Source: an uncultured Kiloniellaceae bacterium
Lineage (GTDB): Bacteria; Pseudomonadota; Alphaproteobacteria; Kiloniellales; Kiloniellaceae
Direction of reading: 5' to 3'
NCBI GenBank assembly: GCA_947500035.1
Contig: CANMQP010000011.1
Location: forward strand, 62,001 to 126,000
DNA: 64,000 nt
Within the stretch, counting starts at the first letter, position 1. Each line of letters starts with the position of its first letter. The notes under the pieces were generated by a model. That model saw only the letters and a program-made list of their open reading frames with translations, did not search any database and was not told the origin of the DNA. Below are positions 52,963 through 61,509 of the stretch, in pieces. A program made the position numbers and the translations under genes.

Positions 52963-52975
52963 CTAAAGAGATGCG
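52895..52975 (+). repeat. Structured dispersed repeat, copy C (end of araC-family gene)
   Basis: ATCAAG, then GGAATCGCC (52923-52931), and GTGAATCCGATCTA (52952-52965) are in the same order and spacing as in copy A. The 3' inner arm differs: GGACTC/GAGCC forms a local stem instead of GGCGATT. The conserved 3' end overlaps the stop codon of the AraC-family gene (52963-52965). Confidence 0.5.
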
Positions 52976-53868
52976 GCGAAATCACTCTCAGCCATCATCT
53001 TCTTCACGTCGCGCAACGGCGACTCACCGTAAAGACGGCGGTATTCACGGTTGAATTGCGAGGGACTTTCGTATCCGACCGCAAAGCCGGCGCTGGCGGC
53101 GTCTTCGCCGTTCAGCAGCATCAGCCGCCGCGCTTCCTGCAGCCGCAGGCGTTTTTGGTACTGCAAAGGGCTCATCAGAGTGACCGATTTGAAGTGACTG
53201 TGCAGCGCCGACGTACTGAGCCTGGCCTGCGATGCCACTTCGGCCATGTCAAAGGGCGCGCGGTAATTCTCCTTGATCCAGGATATGGCGCGCGCGATCT
53301 GCCGGCTCCGGCCCAGGCCGAAGACCAGGCTGCGCAGATGATCCGCATGAGGTCCCTGTAAAATTCTGTAGAGGAGTTCCCGCTCCAGCATCGGGGCGAG
53401 AATGGGAATGTCGCCGGGGGCCTCGATGAGCCGGAGCAGACGCGCCGCGGCGTCCAGAATATCGGCCGTTGCGTCCCCCAACATAAGGCCCGGGCCGCCA
53501 CCTGCGGGCGCGCCTTTTTCCCACGCCATATCGGCCATCAGGCCGGAGAGAATGGCAGGCTCGATATCCAGTTTCAGACAAAGGTAGGGGTGCTCCCGCG
53601 AAGCCGCCACGACCTGACCGGCGAGCGGAAGGTCAAAGGAGACGACCAGGAAACGGGAGGGACCGTATTCGAAGGTCTCCTCCGCCAGCATCACGCGCTT
53701 TCGCCCCTGAAGCACCAGGCAAAAGGCCGGCTCATGCAAAAGATGAAACTTCTCTGTCGGCTGGGCGCTGCGTATTAGATGAAGACGCGGCACCTCTGTT
53801 GCATGAATGCCGTCTCCATCGGTTAAACGTGCAACTCTTTCCGCCAGCGCCTGTGTGACTTCCTTCAT
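52963..53868 (-). CDS. AraC family transcriptional regulator (301 aa)
   Basis: An N-terminal AraC_N-type cupin domain (HLIRSAQPTEKFHLLHEPAF, then CLVLQGRKRVMLAEETFEYG) precedes the two HTH motifs (FDMAEVASQARLSTSALHSH and DAASAGFAVGYESPSQFNRE). A typical end follows (YRRLYGESPLRD). The start at 53868 is chosen because GGAGGT lies 5-6 bases upstream. It is divergent from the SDR gene, which in this subgroup is a frequent target. No recognisable effector. Confidence 0.92.
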   Translation of the reverse strand: MKEVTQALAERVARLTDGDGIHATEVPRLHLIRSAQPTEKFHLLHEPAFCLVLQGRKRVMLAEETFEYGPSRFLVVSFDLPLAGQVVAASREHPYLCLKLDIEPAILSGLMADMAWEKGAPAGGGPGLMLGDATADILDAAARLLRLIEAPGDIPILAPMLERELLYRILQGPHADHLRSLVFGLGRSRQIARAISWIKENYRAPFDMAEVASQARLSTSALHSHFKSVTLMSPLQYQKRLRLQEARRLMLLNGEDAASAGFAVGYESPSQFNREYRRLYGESPLRDVKKMMAESDFAASL

Positions 53869-54066
53869 TCCAACCTCCAGCCCGGAAACCGGTTTTGCGG
53901 CATCTGGAAAGATATCACTGTCGATCCAAGCTGCCTGCTCCGCAATGCGATTCTCAGGAGAAAGGAGAATCAGGCAATGATTTCGGCGGATCATTCTACC
54001 GCCTGCGCGGGGGGCGTCATCATATTGACGGATAGCGGTGACGTGGGATTGCCGCCCCCCTTTTTA

Positions 54067-54100
54067 AAGGAGCTACAGAATGGAAGGAGTTACAGAATGA
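54067..54100 (+). repeat. 17-nt tandem duplication creating a mini-ORF before the SDR gene
   Basis: AAGGAGCTACAGAATGG (54067-54083) and AAGGAGTTACAGAATGA (54084-54100) duplicate a ribosome site and start codon. The first ATG (54080) opens a six-codon frame whose TGA (54098-54100) overlaps the ATG of the SDR gene (54097). Confidence 0.9.
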
Positions 54101-54954
54101 CCGGCGCCTCCAGGGTATGGCTGATAACGGGCGCTTCGCGCGGTCTCGGTTACGAAATTGCCAAAGCTGCAGTGGAAGCAGGGGATCGCGTGGTGGCCAC
54201 TGCGCGCGAGCTTACCGCCCTCGCGGGATCCTTACCGGTCTGTGACGAAGTTTTGCAGGTTGCCCTGGACGTGACGAATGCCGAACAGGCAAAGGCCGCC
54301 GTCGACGCCGCCGTTGCACGATTTGGAAGGATCGACGTTCTGGTCAACAACGCCGGCTACGGGCAGCTCGGTGTGTTCGAAGAAATCTCCGCGAGTGCCA
54401 TCGCCAGGCAGTTCGATACCAATCTTTACGGCCTGATGCATGTGACGCGGGCCGCCCTGCCGAGGATGCGGTCCCAGAAGTCAGGGCGGATCTTCAACCT
54501 ATCCTCGATTGGCGGCGCACTCGGGTTTAATGCGGCGTCCATCTACTGCGCGGCCAAGTTCGCGGTGGAGGGTTTCTCCGAGTGTCTGGCGCTGGAACTT
54601 GCGCCCTTCAATATCGGGGTTACGATCGTCGAGCCGGGCTTCTTCCGGACCGACTTCCTCGACCCGCGTTCGATCCGGTTTGCCGAGACTCCGATCGAGG
54701 ATTACGCCGCCTTCGCGCAGGCATCACAAAGCGCCTACGCCGGAAACAACCATCAGCAACCGGGTGACCCGGCCAGATTGGCCGCGGCATTGGTGAGGCT
54801 GTCGCGGGAGGAAAAAGCACCGCTCCGCTTTGCCGCGGGTTCCGATGCTTTGCAATACCTGGGCGATGCCTATGCCGCACGGCAGGCGGAACTTGCGCGA
54901 TGGGACGAACTGACCCGTTCGACCGATTTTCCAACTGATCCCTATGAGAACTGA
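54097..54954 (+). CDS. Short-chain dehydrogenase/reductase (285 aa)
   Basis: This classical SDR has a nucleotide motif VWLITGASRGLGYEIAKAAV, VNNAGYGQLGVFEEIS, and the catalytic Ser/Tyr/Lys in FNLSSIGGALGFNAASIYCA followed by AKFAVEGFSE. The N-terminal TGASRGLG suggests NADP(H) use. ATG 54097 is chosen; it has AAGGAG in the second copy of the duplicated leader. The gene is divergent from an AraC-family regulator and is followed by a SnoaL-like gene after 23 bases. Confidence 0.93.
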   Translation: MTGASRVWLITGASRGLGYEIAKAAVEAGDRVVATARELTALAGSLPVCDEVLQVALDVTNAEQAKAAVDAAVARFGRIDVLVNNAGYGQLGVFEEISASAIARQFDTNLYGLMHVTRAALPRMRSQKSGRIFNLSSIGGALGFNAASIYCAAKFAVEGFSECLALELAPFNIGVTIVEPGFFRTDFLDPRSIRFAETPIEDYAAFAQASQSAYAGNNHQQPGDPARLAAALVRLSREEKAPLRFAAGSDALQYLGDAYAARQAELARWDELTRSTDFPTDPYEN

Positions 54955-54977
54955 TCCTCAAAAGAAAGGACTTCACC

Positions 54978-55457
54978 ATGATGAAAATCCCTCACGTCCT
55001 CGCGGCGATCCTTTTGTTTGCGACGGCCGCCGCGGCTCAGCAAACCTCGAGCCCTGATGCGGATTGCGACCAAAGGAACAAGGCCCTCGTTGAGAGAAGC
55101 TTTCAGGACTGGCGGGATGGCAAAGGCTCTCCCTTCACCCTCCTGTCGGAGGACATGCGCTGGACGATCACGGGCTCAAGCCCCTTTGCGGGAACCTACG
55201 CGCGCGATGCCTTCGTCAACGACATCGTCGCGCCCTTCAATCAGAAGATGGCGGCCCCGCTCAAGCCGACGCGGTGGGAGCTTTATGAAGACGGCGGCAT
55301 GGTCATTATTCATTTTGACGCGGAGGCGCCCATGATCACCGGTGCGCAATACCGCAACAGCTACGCCTGGTTCTTCGCGTTTCATGAGGGGCAGGTGACG
55401 GAGGTGACGGCTTTTCTCGACATGTCCGCCTTCGAAGCCGTCATGGCCCTTCAGTAG
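54978..55457 (+). CDS. Secreted SnoaL/NTF2-like protein (159 aa)
   Basis: A signal peptide (MMKIPHVLAAILLFATAAAA, cleaved before QQTSS) precedes an NTF2-like domain (RSFQDWRDGKGSPFTLLSED, MRWTITGSSPFAGTYARDAF, YAWFFAFHEGQVTEVTAFLD). Such domains act as small-molecule enzymes or binding units; the substrate is unknown. It is probably co-transcribed with the upstream SDR. Confidence 0.88.
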   Translation: MMKIPHVLAAILLFATAAAAQQTSSPDADCDQRNKALVERSFQDWRDGKGSPFTLLSEDMRWTITGSSPFAGTYARDAFVNDIVAPFNQKMAAPLKPTRWELYEDGGMVIIHFDAEAPMITGAQYRNSYAWFFAFHEGQVTEVTAFLDMSAFEAVMALQ

Positions 55458-55521
55458 GCTTTTCCGCCGGTAGCTTCTTTGCCGCGCTCCTTTTGCTGGG
55501 GGCGCGGCCAGCCCGTTTCGA

Positions 55522-56148
55522 TCACGCCTGCGGCGGGGTGAGGCAGACCTGGATCGCCGGACGCGCGCAGACCTTCTCGTGGCAGCTTCGGATCGCCGGA
55601 TAGGCGGCCAGCAAATCCTCCATCGGCTGGAACCAGGTGACCAGCATGGTCATGTAGATGTCGGCTAAGGAGAAGCGGTCGCCGAGATGATAGGGGCCGT
55701 GGGTGCTTAAGTGAGCATCCACCGGCTGCCAGGATTGCATCAGGGCCTCGACCGACTTGGTCTTGATTTTGGGGGCGTCGAAGGGGTCGGTGGAAAAGCG
55801 CTGCGGATAGTAGAAGCGCTTGTAGCTGTCCTGCACATTGTTCGAGAGATAGAAGAGCGAGCGGAGAAAAAGCGCGCGTCGGGGATCGCGTGGCGGCGGC
55901 ATGAGATCCTCGAGACCATGTTCCTCGCAGAGATAAAACATGATCGCCGTGGCCTCGTAGAGGATCTCGCCGTCGGGCAGGCGCATGGCCGGCACTTTCG
56001 CGAGGGGACTGATGGCGCGGTAAGCGGCGCCGTAGTTTTCTCCGGCGGCAAGATCGACCGGGATCAAGCTGTGCTCCAGGCCTGCTTCCTCGAGTACAGC
56101 CTGGGGGCCGAAACTCGCGGTGTCGTAAGCCCAATAGAGTTCGTACAT
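55522..56148 (-). CDS. Glutathione S-transferase family protein (208 aa)
   Basis: The N-terminal thioredoxin fold has LAKVPAMRLPDGEILYEATA with the cis-Pro and the glutathione-binding Glu-Ala/Ser motif. The C-terminal helical domain has GDRFSLADIYMTMLVTWFQP. The N-terminal catalytic Ser/Tyr position is unclear (YELYWAYDTASFGPQAVLEE). Length fits the class. It is upstream of nothing obvious on its strand; the arginase-family gene precedes it by 43 bases and may be in the same transcript. Confidence 0.9.
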   Translation of the reverse strand: MYELYWAYDTASFGPQAVLEEAGLEHSLIPVDLAAGENYGAAYRAISPLAKVPAMRLPDGEILYEATAIMFYLCEEHGLEDLMPPPRDPRRALFLRSLFYLSNNVQDSYKRFYYPQRFSTDPFDAPKIKTKSVEALMQSWQPVDAHLSTHGPYHLGDRFSLADIYMTMLVTWFQPMEDLLAAYPAIRSCHEKVCARPAIQVCLTPPQA

Positions 56149-56191
56149 GCGTGTCCCCGGCTCTTTCTTTGCTCTGCTCTGACGTCATTCT

Positions 56192-57070
56192 TCAGCAATT
56201 CGCCCCACGATCAAGCTGATTGCCGTCCCAATGCGGTAAAGGCGGATCTCGGTCCTGAGCGGCGAGGCCGCTGAGTGCCTGCCGGAGCGCGGCCAACGAT
56301 CTTTGCATTTCCTCCGGGTTTCCCGGTGAAAACTCGGTGATTTCCAGGCCGACGAGATCCGAGACCCGCGCGATGACCGAAAAGACGGCGGCGGCCTGGT
56401 CGCTTCTGAGGCCGCCGGGCACGCGATAGTCCGCGATGACGTCGCGCGGGTCGAAGACGTCGCAATCCAGATGCACAAAGACCTTCTTGCCGGTCAACTC
56501 CTGTTCGATCCGCCCCAGATCATGGTCGAAGTCGGCAAAGCTCGCGGTGAAGATGCCGTGCCGTTCGATAAAGGCGCGCTCGGCGTCTTCCAGGTCGCGC
56601 CCGCCCAGATGGAGCAGTCTTTCCGGCTGCAGTCCCGCGCCGTAGCCGCTCCGCCACTCCCCCAGCAAGGCCGTGATCGGCATGCCGCCGAGATAACCGG
56701 ATTGGGTTGTGGCGGGTGTGTGCAGATCGCCATGGGCATCGAACCAGACGACATGGACATGGTCTCTGGAGGCCAGGACGGCCGGGATGGAGGCGATCGC
56801 AGCGGCGCAACGGGGAGTCGCAATAATCGGAACCGCGTCCCTTTGGAGCGCGCGGGTGGTCGTCTTCGCGAGCTCGGACAGTAGGCCCTCCGACGCTTCC
56901 AGCGCCTTTTGCCACGGCATGTCGCGGGCGTCCTGCGGGTCTCCGAACGCGATGGTCTCGGCCTCGAACAGCTCACCCAGCATGTCGCTCAGGGCGGGCA
57001 ACGCCGCCATGGCTTCGCCCGAGCAATCGCCGGCATAGCCGTTCGCGCGGATGACGATCCTGTCGCTCAT
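56192..57070 (-). CDS. Arginase/agmatinase/formiminoglutamase family protein (292 aa)
   Basis: The binuclear metal motifs of the ureohydrolase fold are present: VVWFDAHGDLHTPATTQSGY (DAHxD) and VFVHLDCDVFDPRDV (DxDxxDP). HLGGRDLEDAERAFIERHGI is also typical. The glycine-rich GGDH-type motif of arginases is less clear, with PIIATPRCAAAIASIPAV in its place, so the substrate is uncertain. It lies between a dipeptidase gene and a GST gene on the same strand. Confidence 0.85.
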   Translation of the reverse strand: MSDRIVIRANGYAGDCSGEAMAALPALSDMLGELFEAETIAFGDPQDARDMPWQKALEASEGLLSELAKTTTRALQRDAVPIIATPRCAAAIASIPAVLASRDHVHVVWFDAHGDLHTPATTQSGYLGGMPITALLGEWRSGYGAGLQPERLLHLGGRDLEDAERAFIERHGIFTASFADFDHDLGRIEQELTGKKVFVHLDCDVFDPRDVIADYRVPGGLRSDQAAAVFSVIARVSDLVGLEITEFSPGNPEEMQRSLAALRQALSGLAAQDRDPPLPHWDGNQLDRGANC

Positions 57071-57131
57071 TTGCGGTCCGCCTTTCCTGCCCTGCGTGAT
57101 TCCAGACCCGTCCTTATTTCAATACCTGCCC

Positions 57132-58133
57132 TTACTTCCAAACCTGTTGGGCGACGCGCTTGAAGTTACCGCCCAGAATGCCCGCGATGTCGGTCTCCGT
57201 GAAGCCGGTCTTCGCCAGCTCCTGGGCGACCTCCGGCAGGCGGCGGATGTCGAGATAGGTGACGCCCTTCTCGTAACCGGTGCCCGGCGGCCAGTAGTAA
57301 GGATCGCGGGCGATGGTCTCCGAGACGTCACTGGTTTCGCCCATATCAGAGGCTTCTGTCTTCGGCGCGTAGTCGAGGCTGATGCCGACATGTTCCGGAC
57401 CGGTCAGCTCGGCAACGTAGGCGGCGTGCCGGGCGACATTGGCCGGACTGGCAGTCTCTTCGCCGAGAAAGAGGCTCACGCCGTTGATGCCGATCACCCC
57501 GCCGGTCGCGGCGCAGCCCTTGATCTGTTCGTCGGTGATGTTGCGGCCGTGATCGACCAGGGCCTTGGGATTGGAGTGCGAGAAGACCACCGGTGCTGAC
57601 GAGCGCTCCATGGCGGCCATGGTGGTTTTGAATCCGCTGTGGGAGCAGTCCACCACCATCCCCACCCGGTTCATCTCATCGATCACCTGCCGCCCGAAGC
57701 CGGTCAGTCCGGTATCTGCGTCGTGACAGCCGGAGCCGGCCAGGTTGTTGCGGTTGTAGGCGAAGAGCATATGGCGGACACCCAGGTCGTAATAGAACTG
57801 GACCATGTCCGCGCGGCCGTTCAGGGCATCCATGCCCTCGATATCGAAGGTGACGGCCAGTTTGCCCTCCGCGCGCGCGGCGTCGATGTCGGCGACGCTG
57901 GAGACCAGGCGGCAGAAGGGCGCTTCCAGTGGCAGGCGGCGGCGCAGGGCGGCGATGTTCTCGATGGTCCGGGTCCAGGCTTTAACGTCGTAGCCCACAT
58001 TGATCGAGAGGTAGTCAACCCCGGCTTCGCGCCAGGGCGTCAGCAAGGGGGCCAGGGGGGCGTCCGGCAGCACCTCGAAGCCGCAGTGATCGTCCCAGAC
58101 CAGACTGTCTCTGTAGATCGCGGCGGCATCCAT
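57132..58133 (-). CDS. Membrane dipeptidase family (renal dipeptidase type) peptidase (333 aa)
   Basis: This zinc-dependent M19 peptidase shows DSLVWDDHCGFEVLPDAPLA, FDIEGMDALNGRADMVQFYY, and the metal ligands in GMVVDCSHSGFKTTMAAMER and VVFSHSNPKALVDHGRNITD. DHVGISLDY is represented by EHVGISLDYAPKTEA. No signal peptide is seen from ATG 58133, which has GGAGGA 9 bases upstream. M19 enzymes cleave dipeptides, including D-residues. It is followed by the arginase-family gene. Confidence 0.92.
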   Translation of the reverse strand: MDAAAIYRDSLVWDDHCGFEVLPDAPLAPLLTPWREAGVDYLSINVGYDVKAWTRTIENIAALRRRLPLEAPFCRLVSSVADIDAARAEGKLAVTFDIEGMDALNGRADMVQFYYDLGVRHMLFAYNRNNLAGSGCHDADTGLTGFGRQVIDEMNRVGMVVDCSHSGFKTTMAAMERSSAPVVFSHSNPKALVDHGRNITDEQIKGCAATGGVIGINGVSLFLGEETASPANVARHAAYVAELTGPEHVGISLDYAPKTEASDMGETSDVSETIARDPYYWPPGTGYEKGVTYLDIRRLPEVAQELAKTGFTETDIAGILGGNFKRVAQQVWK

Positions 58134-58206
58134 ATCTGCTGTCCTCCGGTTTATCTTCGCTTGCTGTGACCCGGCCCCGGGGAGGCGGCTCCAGTTCAAG
58201 GCGGCT

Positions 58207-58812
58207 CTAGTTTATGTCTTCCTTGCTGTCGGCGCCGAAGAAATCCCGGCTTCGGAGCCAGCCGCTCTGGCCCGCGATTTCAACCCGGCACCAGGTGCCG
58301 TCGCAGTCGATCAACTGTCCGATGACACCGGCCTCGGCCTGCAGCAGCGCCGGCGCGTTCTCGTCCGGGCCTTCGCGCAGAATTTGTGTGCCGTCCTGGA
58401 TCATGACCGTGCGCCGTCCCCGGAGCATGTTCCGGTGGACCCAGCCCACGGTGCCTTCCCAGTCGCGGATCTGCCGCCAGGTGTCGAACTCGGCGATGAT
58501 TTTGACCGGCAGCCGGTCGCGCCGGTAGACCCATTCGATGGGATAGCGCAGGCCCGGCCCCTTGCGCAGGTTCACCTTGGGCTTGGCCAGGGAGACATAG
58601 CGCGGCAGCGGGAGACCGCTTTTTCCGACTTTCGGTGCCTGGTTTTGTGTCTGGGTCTCGGCACGCGCAGCCGAGATGGCAGACACCGTCAGCGTTGTGA
58701 CCGCGAGGGCGGTGACAGCAGGTGTCATAAGGACGGAAAGAGCGAGGAGGGCAATAGCTCTATGGAGGGTCTTCACGGGAAACAGGACCATGGATTTTTC
58801 GGCGACTCCCAT
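58207..58812 (-). CDS. Secreted tandem SH3-domain protein (201 aa)
   Basis: A signal peptide (LHRAIALLALSVLMTPAVTA) and a basic linker precede two bacterial SH3-type segments: SLAKPKVNLRKGPGLRYPIE with WEGTVGWVHRNMLRGRRTVM, then a second with DGTWCRVEIAGQSGWLRSRD. This is the SH3_4/YgiM-like family of alphaproteobacteria, often adjacent to a 2-hydroxyacid dehydrogenase gene as here, but divergent. Probably cell-wall associated. ATG 58812 has AGAGG just upstream; ATG 58791 is an alternative. Confidence 0.88.
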   Translation of the reverse strand: MGVAEKSMVLFPVKTLHRAIALLALSVLMTPAVTALAVTTLTVSAISAARAETQTQNQAPKVGKSGLPLPRYVSLAKPKVNLRKGPGLRYPIEWVYRRDRLPVKIIAEFDTWRQIRDWEGTVGWVHRNMLRGRRTVMIQDGTQILREGPDENAPALLQAEAGVIGQLIDCDGTWCRVEIAGQSGWLRSRDFFGADSKEDIN

Positions 58813-59095
58813 CGAACCTCTGAAGGGTTCGCTGTTATTGCCAGACTGAGTTAACGGGACGGATTTGAAACCGCGGGGATGATGCCAAAGGCGGATGCGT
58901 CTGTCGATGGCGAAGCGCAGCCACCGGCACGAAGCGCAATGAAATTGTCATTTGGCGCGCGGCAGACCCCTGTGCGAATTATGGCCGCAGTCTCGCGGCG
59001 AACAGTCTCATGGCGAAAGGCGCCGTTGCGCTGGACAACACAGGGCTGCGCCTGCTATGGCAAAGGTCATTCAGTCTCCTCATGGATCAGGGCTC

Positions 59096-60082
59096 ATGCC
59101 GCAGAAAAAAACCCTCGTCATCGTCACACGGCGCCTTCCCGACGTGATCGAAACCCGCATGATGGAGCTGTTCGACTGCCGCCTCAATCTCGATGACCGG
59201 CCCATGTCGCAGGCTGATCTGATCGCCGCCATGAAAGAGGCCGACGTTCTGGTTCCCACGGTGACCGACCGGATCGATGCGGGAACGCTTTCCCAGGCCG
59301 GGCCCAACCTGCGCCTGATCGCCTCCTTCGGCACCGGCGTCGATCACATCGATCTTAAATCCGCCCGTCAGCGCGGGGTCAGCGTGACCAATACGCCGGG
59401 TGTCCTGACCGAAGATACCGCCGACATGACCATGGCGCTGATGCTGGCCCTGCCGCGCCGCCTGACCGAAGGCGAGCGGCTGGTGCGCTCCGGCGAATGG
59501 ACCGGCTGGAGCCCCACGGGCATGCTGGGACACCGGATCTGGGGCAAGCGCCTGGGGATCATCGGCATGGGCCGGATCGGACAGGCCGTGGCCCGCCGCG
59601 CCAAGGGTTTCGGCCTCTCGATCCACTACCACAACCGCCGCCGGGTGCATCCCGATATCGAGGCGGAGCTGGAGGCGACCTACTGGGAGAGCCTGGATCA
59701 GATGCTCTCGCGCATGGACATCATCTCGGTCAACTGCCCGCACACGCCCGCGACCTTCCACCTGCTCTCGGCGCGCCGTCTCAAGCTGCTGCATGAGAAC
59801 GCCTGCATCGTCAACACCAGCCGCGGCGAAGTGATCGACGAAAACGCCCTGACCCGCATGCTGACCTCGAAGGAAATCGCCGGCGCCGCGCTGGACGTCT
59901 TCGAGCATGAACCGGCGGTCAACCCGAAGCTGCTGAAGCTCGACAACGTGGTTCTGCTGCCGCACATGGGCTCGGCCACCATCGAAGGCCGCATCGCCAT
60001 GGGCGAGAAGGTCATCATCAACATCAAGACCTTCGCGGACGGCCACACGCCGCCGGACCGGGTGCTTGAGGCGATGTTCTAA
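59096..60082 (+). CDS. D-isomer 2-hydroxyacid dehydrogenase, glycerate/glyoxylate type (328 aa)
   Basis: The N-terminus TLVIVTRRLPDVIETRMMEL, the NAD motif GKRLGIIGMGRIGQAVARRA, and the active site residues (LLSARRLKLLHENACIVNTS, then RGEVIDENAL; ALDVFEHEPAVNPKLLKLDN; LLPHMGSATIEGR with the catalytic His) are complete. ATG 59096 fits homologs starting MxKKxLVVVTRKLPDVIE; ATG 59057 is in frame. It probably reduces hydroxypyruvate or glyoxylate. Confidence 0.94.
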   Translation: MPQKKTLVIVTRRLPDVIETRMMELFDCRLNLDDRPMSQADLIAAMKEADVLVPTVTDRIDAGTLSQAGPNLRLIASFGTGVDHIDLKSARQRGVSVTNTPGVLTEDTADMTMALMLALPRRLTEGERLVRSGEWTGWSPTGMLGHRIWGKRLGIIGMGRIGQAVARRAKGFGLSIHYHNRRRVHPDIEAELEATYWESLDQMLSRMDIISVNCPHTPATFHLLSARRLKLLHENACIVNTSRGEVIDENALTRMLTSKEIAGAALDVFEHEPAVNPKLLKLDNVVLLPHMGSATIEGRIAMGEKVIINIKTFADGHTPPDRVLEAMF

Positions 60083-60324
60083 AGCGGTTTGGGCACTGGT
60101 TAAATCGGCAGCACCGGGCTCTTTTTTCCTACGCGACCTTTCCCAGGTGACCGGCTACTGGAACGATCTAGGGTGCCCTTGCGCTCATGCGGTGATGCCG
60201 AAGAGCGGATAGGCACAGCGTCTTTAAACTTCACGAGCCGGAGCGGTCTTCGCTTCTGAGGACTTCGCGCCGCAGCCCTTTACGCTTTCTGCAGCGAAGG
60301 ACTGCTTTGAGCCCATATTGACCT
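60083..60324. other. Boundary stretch before the transferred block
   Basis: The 242 bases after the dehydrogenase gene hold a T run near 60121-60127 that may end its transcript. No clear gene is seen. Beyond about 60.3 kb codon use and base composition change, so this gap is the likely left edge of the acquired block. No direct repeat, integrase or tRNA that would mark an attachment site was noticed. Confidence 0.4.
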
Positions 60325-60531
60325 ATGCTGCATGGCGTTCGAACGGCAGCTTTGCGATTTGCCGCGAGGGTCCAATACAGGTGTCCGTGTTGCAGCCATT
60401 GGGCGAGTTACATCGCCCAATGGTCTTCTGTAGAAAATCAATATCATCCCGATGCTGCCGAGTTAAAACGGCGCAAAGCCGTCCGACGCATCGGTGGGTA
60501 CTGTCCAGCGTGCGCGCGGATCAATCTCTAA
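60325..60531 (+). CDS. Possible small zinc-ribbon protein (68 aa)
   Basis: The translation contains two Cys pairs: VQYRCPCCSHWASYIAQW and GGYCPACARINL, separated by about 34 residues, with basic and aromatic residues between. The pattern CPxC...CPxC is that of a zinc ribbon. The 3' end overlaps the convergent oxygenase gene by 69 bases, and no good ribosome site is seen. It may be a real small gene at the edge of the transferred block, or a chance frame. Confidence 0.35.
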   Translation: MLHGVRTAALRFAARVQYRCPCCSHWASYIAQWSSVENQYHPDAAELKRRKAVRRIGGYCPACARINL

Positions 60532-61365
60532 AGGCAGGGATCCAGAACGCGGGATTTGCCCATTTTCTCCGTAGAGCCAAAGCACGAAGTTTGAGCGTTG
60601 CCCTGCCGTAATCGGTTCAGACGCATGCGGGACGCTACCATGGTGGATTAAGGCCGTCCCCGGCTCGAACGTCAGGTTTTCGACGCGGCGTGTTGCAGCA
60701 TCAATGAAGCTGACGGCGGAACCCGAAAAGCCTTCGCCCGGCAGGTTCAGGTTGATGTTCAAGGTCACCGATGACGCATCAGAGTGCGGGCGCAGAGAAG
60801 TGTCCTTGTCTGCTTGCCATTGGACCGAGAATCCAAAGGTCTGCGCGTCATAGCCCATCACATCCGGGAACAAGAGCCGGGACACAGGCCGCATATAGGT
60901 GTCCATCAGATCACGGTAAAACGTCTGAAAACCTGGTGTGCCCAGATGCCCTTCGGAGCGCGGATCAAGCATTGCACCGCCACGGTTCAACGCTATTCCG
61001 TAAGGCGGACGCAGCGGGATACCCGCTTCAGAGACTTTATCCATGTAGCCGCGCAAGACGGACAAGCAGTCGGGATCGAAGAACTGTGTTTTGTAGACGC
61101 CCGGGAAAACTTCTTGCCAAAGCTCTTTGACTTCAGCTTCGGTTGTGGGGTCTTTCCAAGCCTGTTCAACGGCTCCACGCAAACGACTATCATAAAGCGA
61201 ACTGTCCAATGCGTGACCATCGCCATTTTCCCATTCTTTCCAGGCCTCTTGGAAAAGCGCGTCATTTTGGTGCCAAAACTGCTGTACTGCGGGGGCCCTT
61301 TGCAGCATTGCTTCCCGTGTGGGCTGATCAACGGCTCGTGCGCGCTCTAGTGAACTCTGTGTCAT
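60463..61365 (-). CDS. 2OG-Fe(II) oxygenase family protein (300 aa)
   Basis: The C-terminal half shows the double-stranded beta-helix iron site. SLRPHSDASSVTLNINLNLP gives the HxD pair near residue 205, and LIHHGSVPHASEPITAGQRS gives the distal His and the 2-oxoglutarate Arg. The N-terminal 150 residues are helical and not recognised. It resembles prolyl-4-hydroxylase-like dioxygenases. ATG 61365 has GGAG upstream. Codon use is less GC-biased than in the rest of the window. LysR and CmcJ-like neighbours suggest secondary or xenobiotic metabolism. Confidence 0.8.
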   Translation of the reverse strand: MTQSSLERARAVDQPTREAMLQRAPAVQQFWHQNDALFQEAWKEWENGDGHALDSSLYDSRLRGAVEQAWKDPTTEAEVKELWQEVFPGVYKTQFFDPDCLSVLRGYMDKVSEAGIPLRPPYGIALNRGGAMLDPRSEGHLGTPGFQTFYRDLMDTYMRPVSRLLFPDVMGYDAQTFGFSVQWQADKDTSLRPHSDASSVTLNINLNLPGEGFSGSAVSFIDAATRRVENLTFEPGTALIHHGSVPHASEPITAGQRSNFVLWLYGENGQIPRSGSLPLEIDPRARWTVPTDASDGFAPF

Positions 61366-61509
61366 GGTGTGCTCCAACTTTCCTGTGTTCAAGCGTGTTG
61401 CTTTGAAACTCACAGGTAATGCTGTGCAAAATCCGTATAAATGGGCGGTAATGGATAACAGAATTCGAAAAGTATATATAATGGACTTACGGGGTTTGGC
61501 AGCAGCGGC

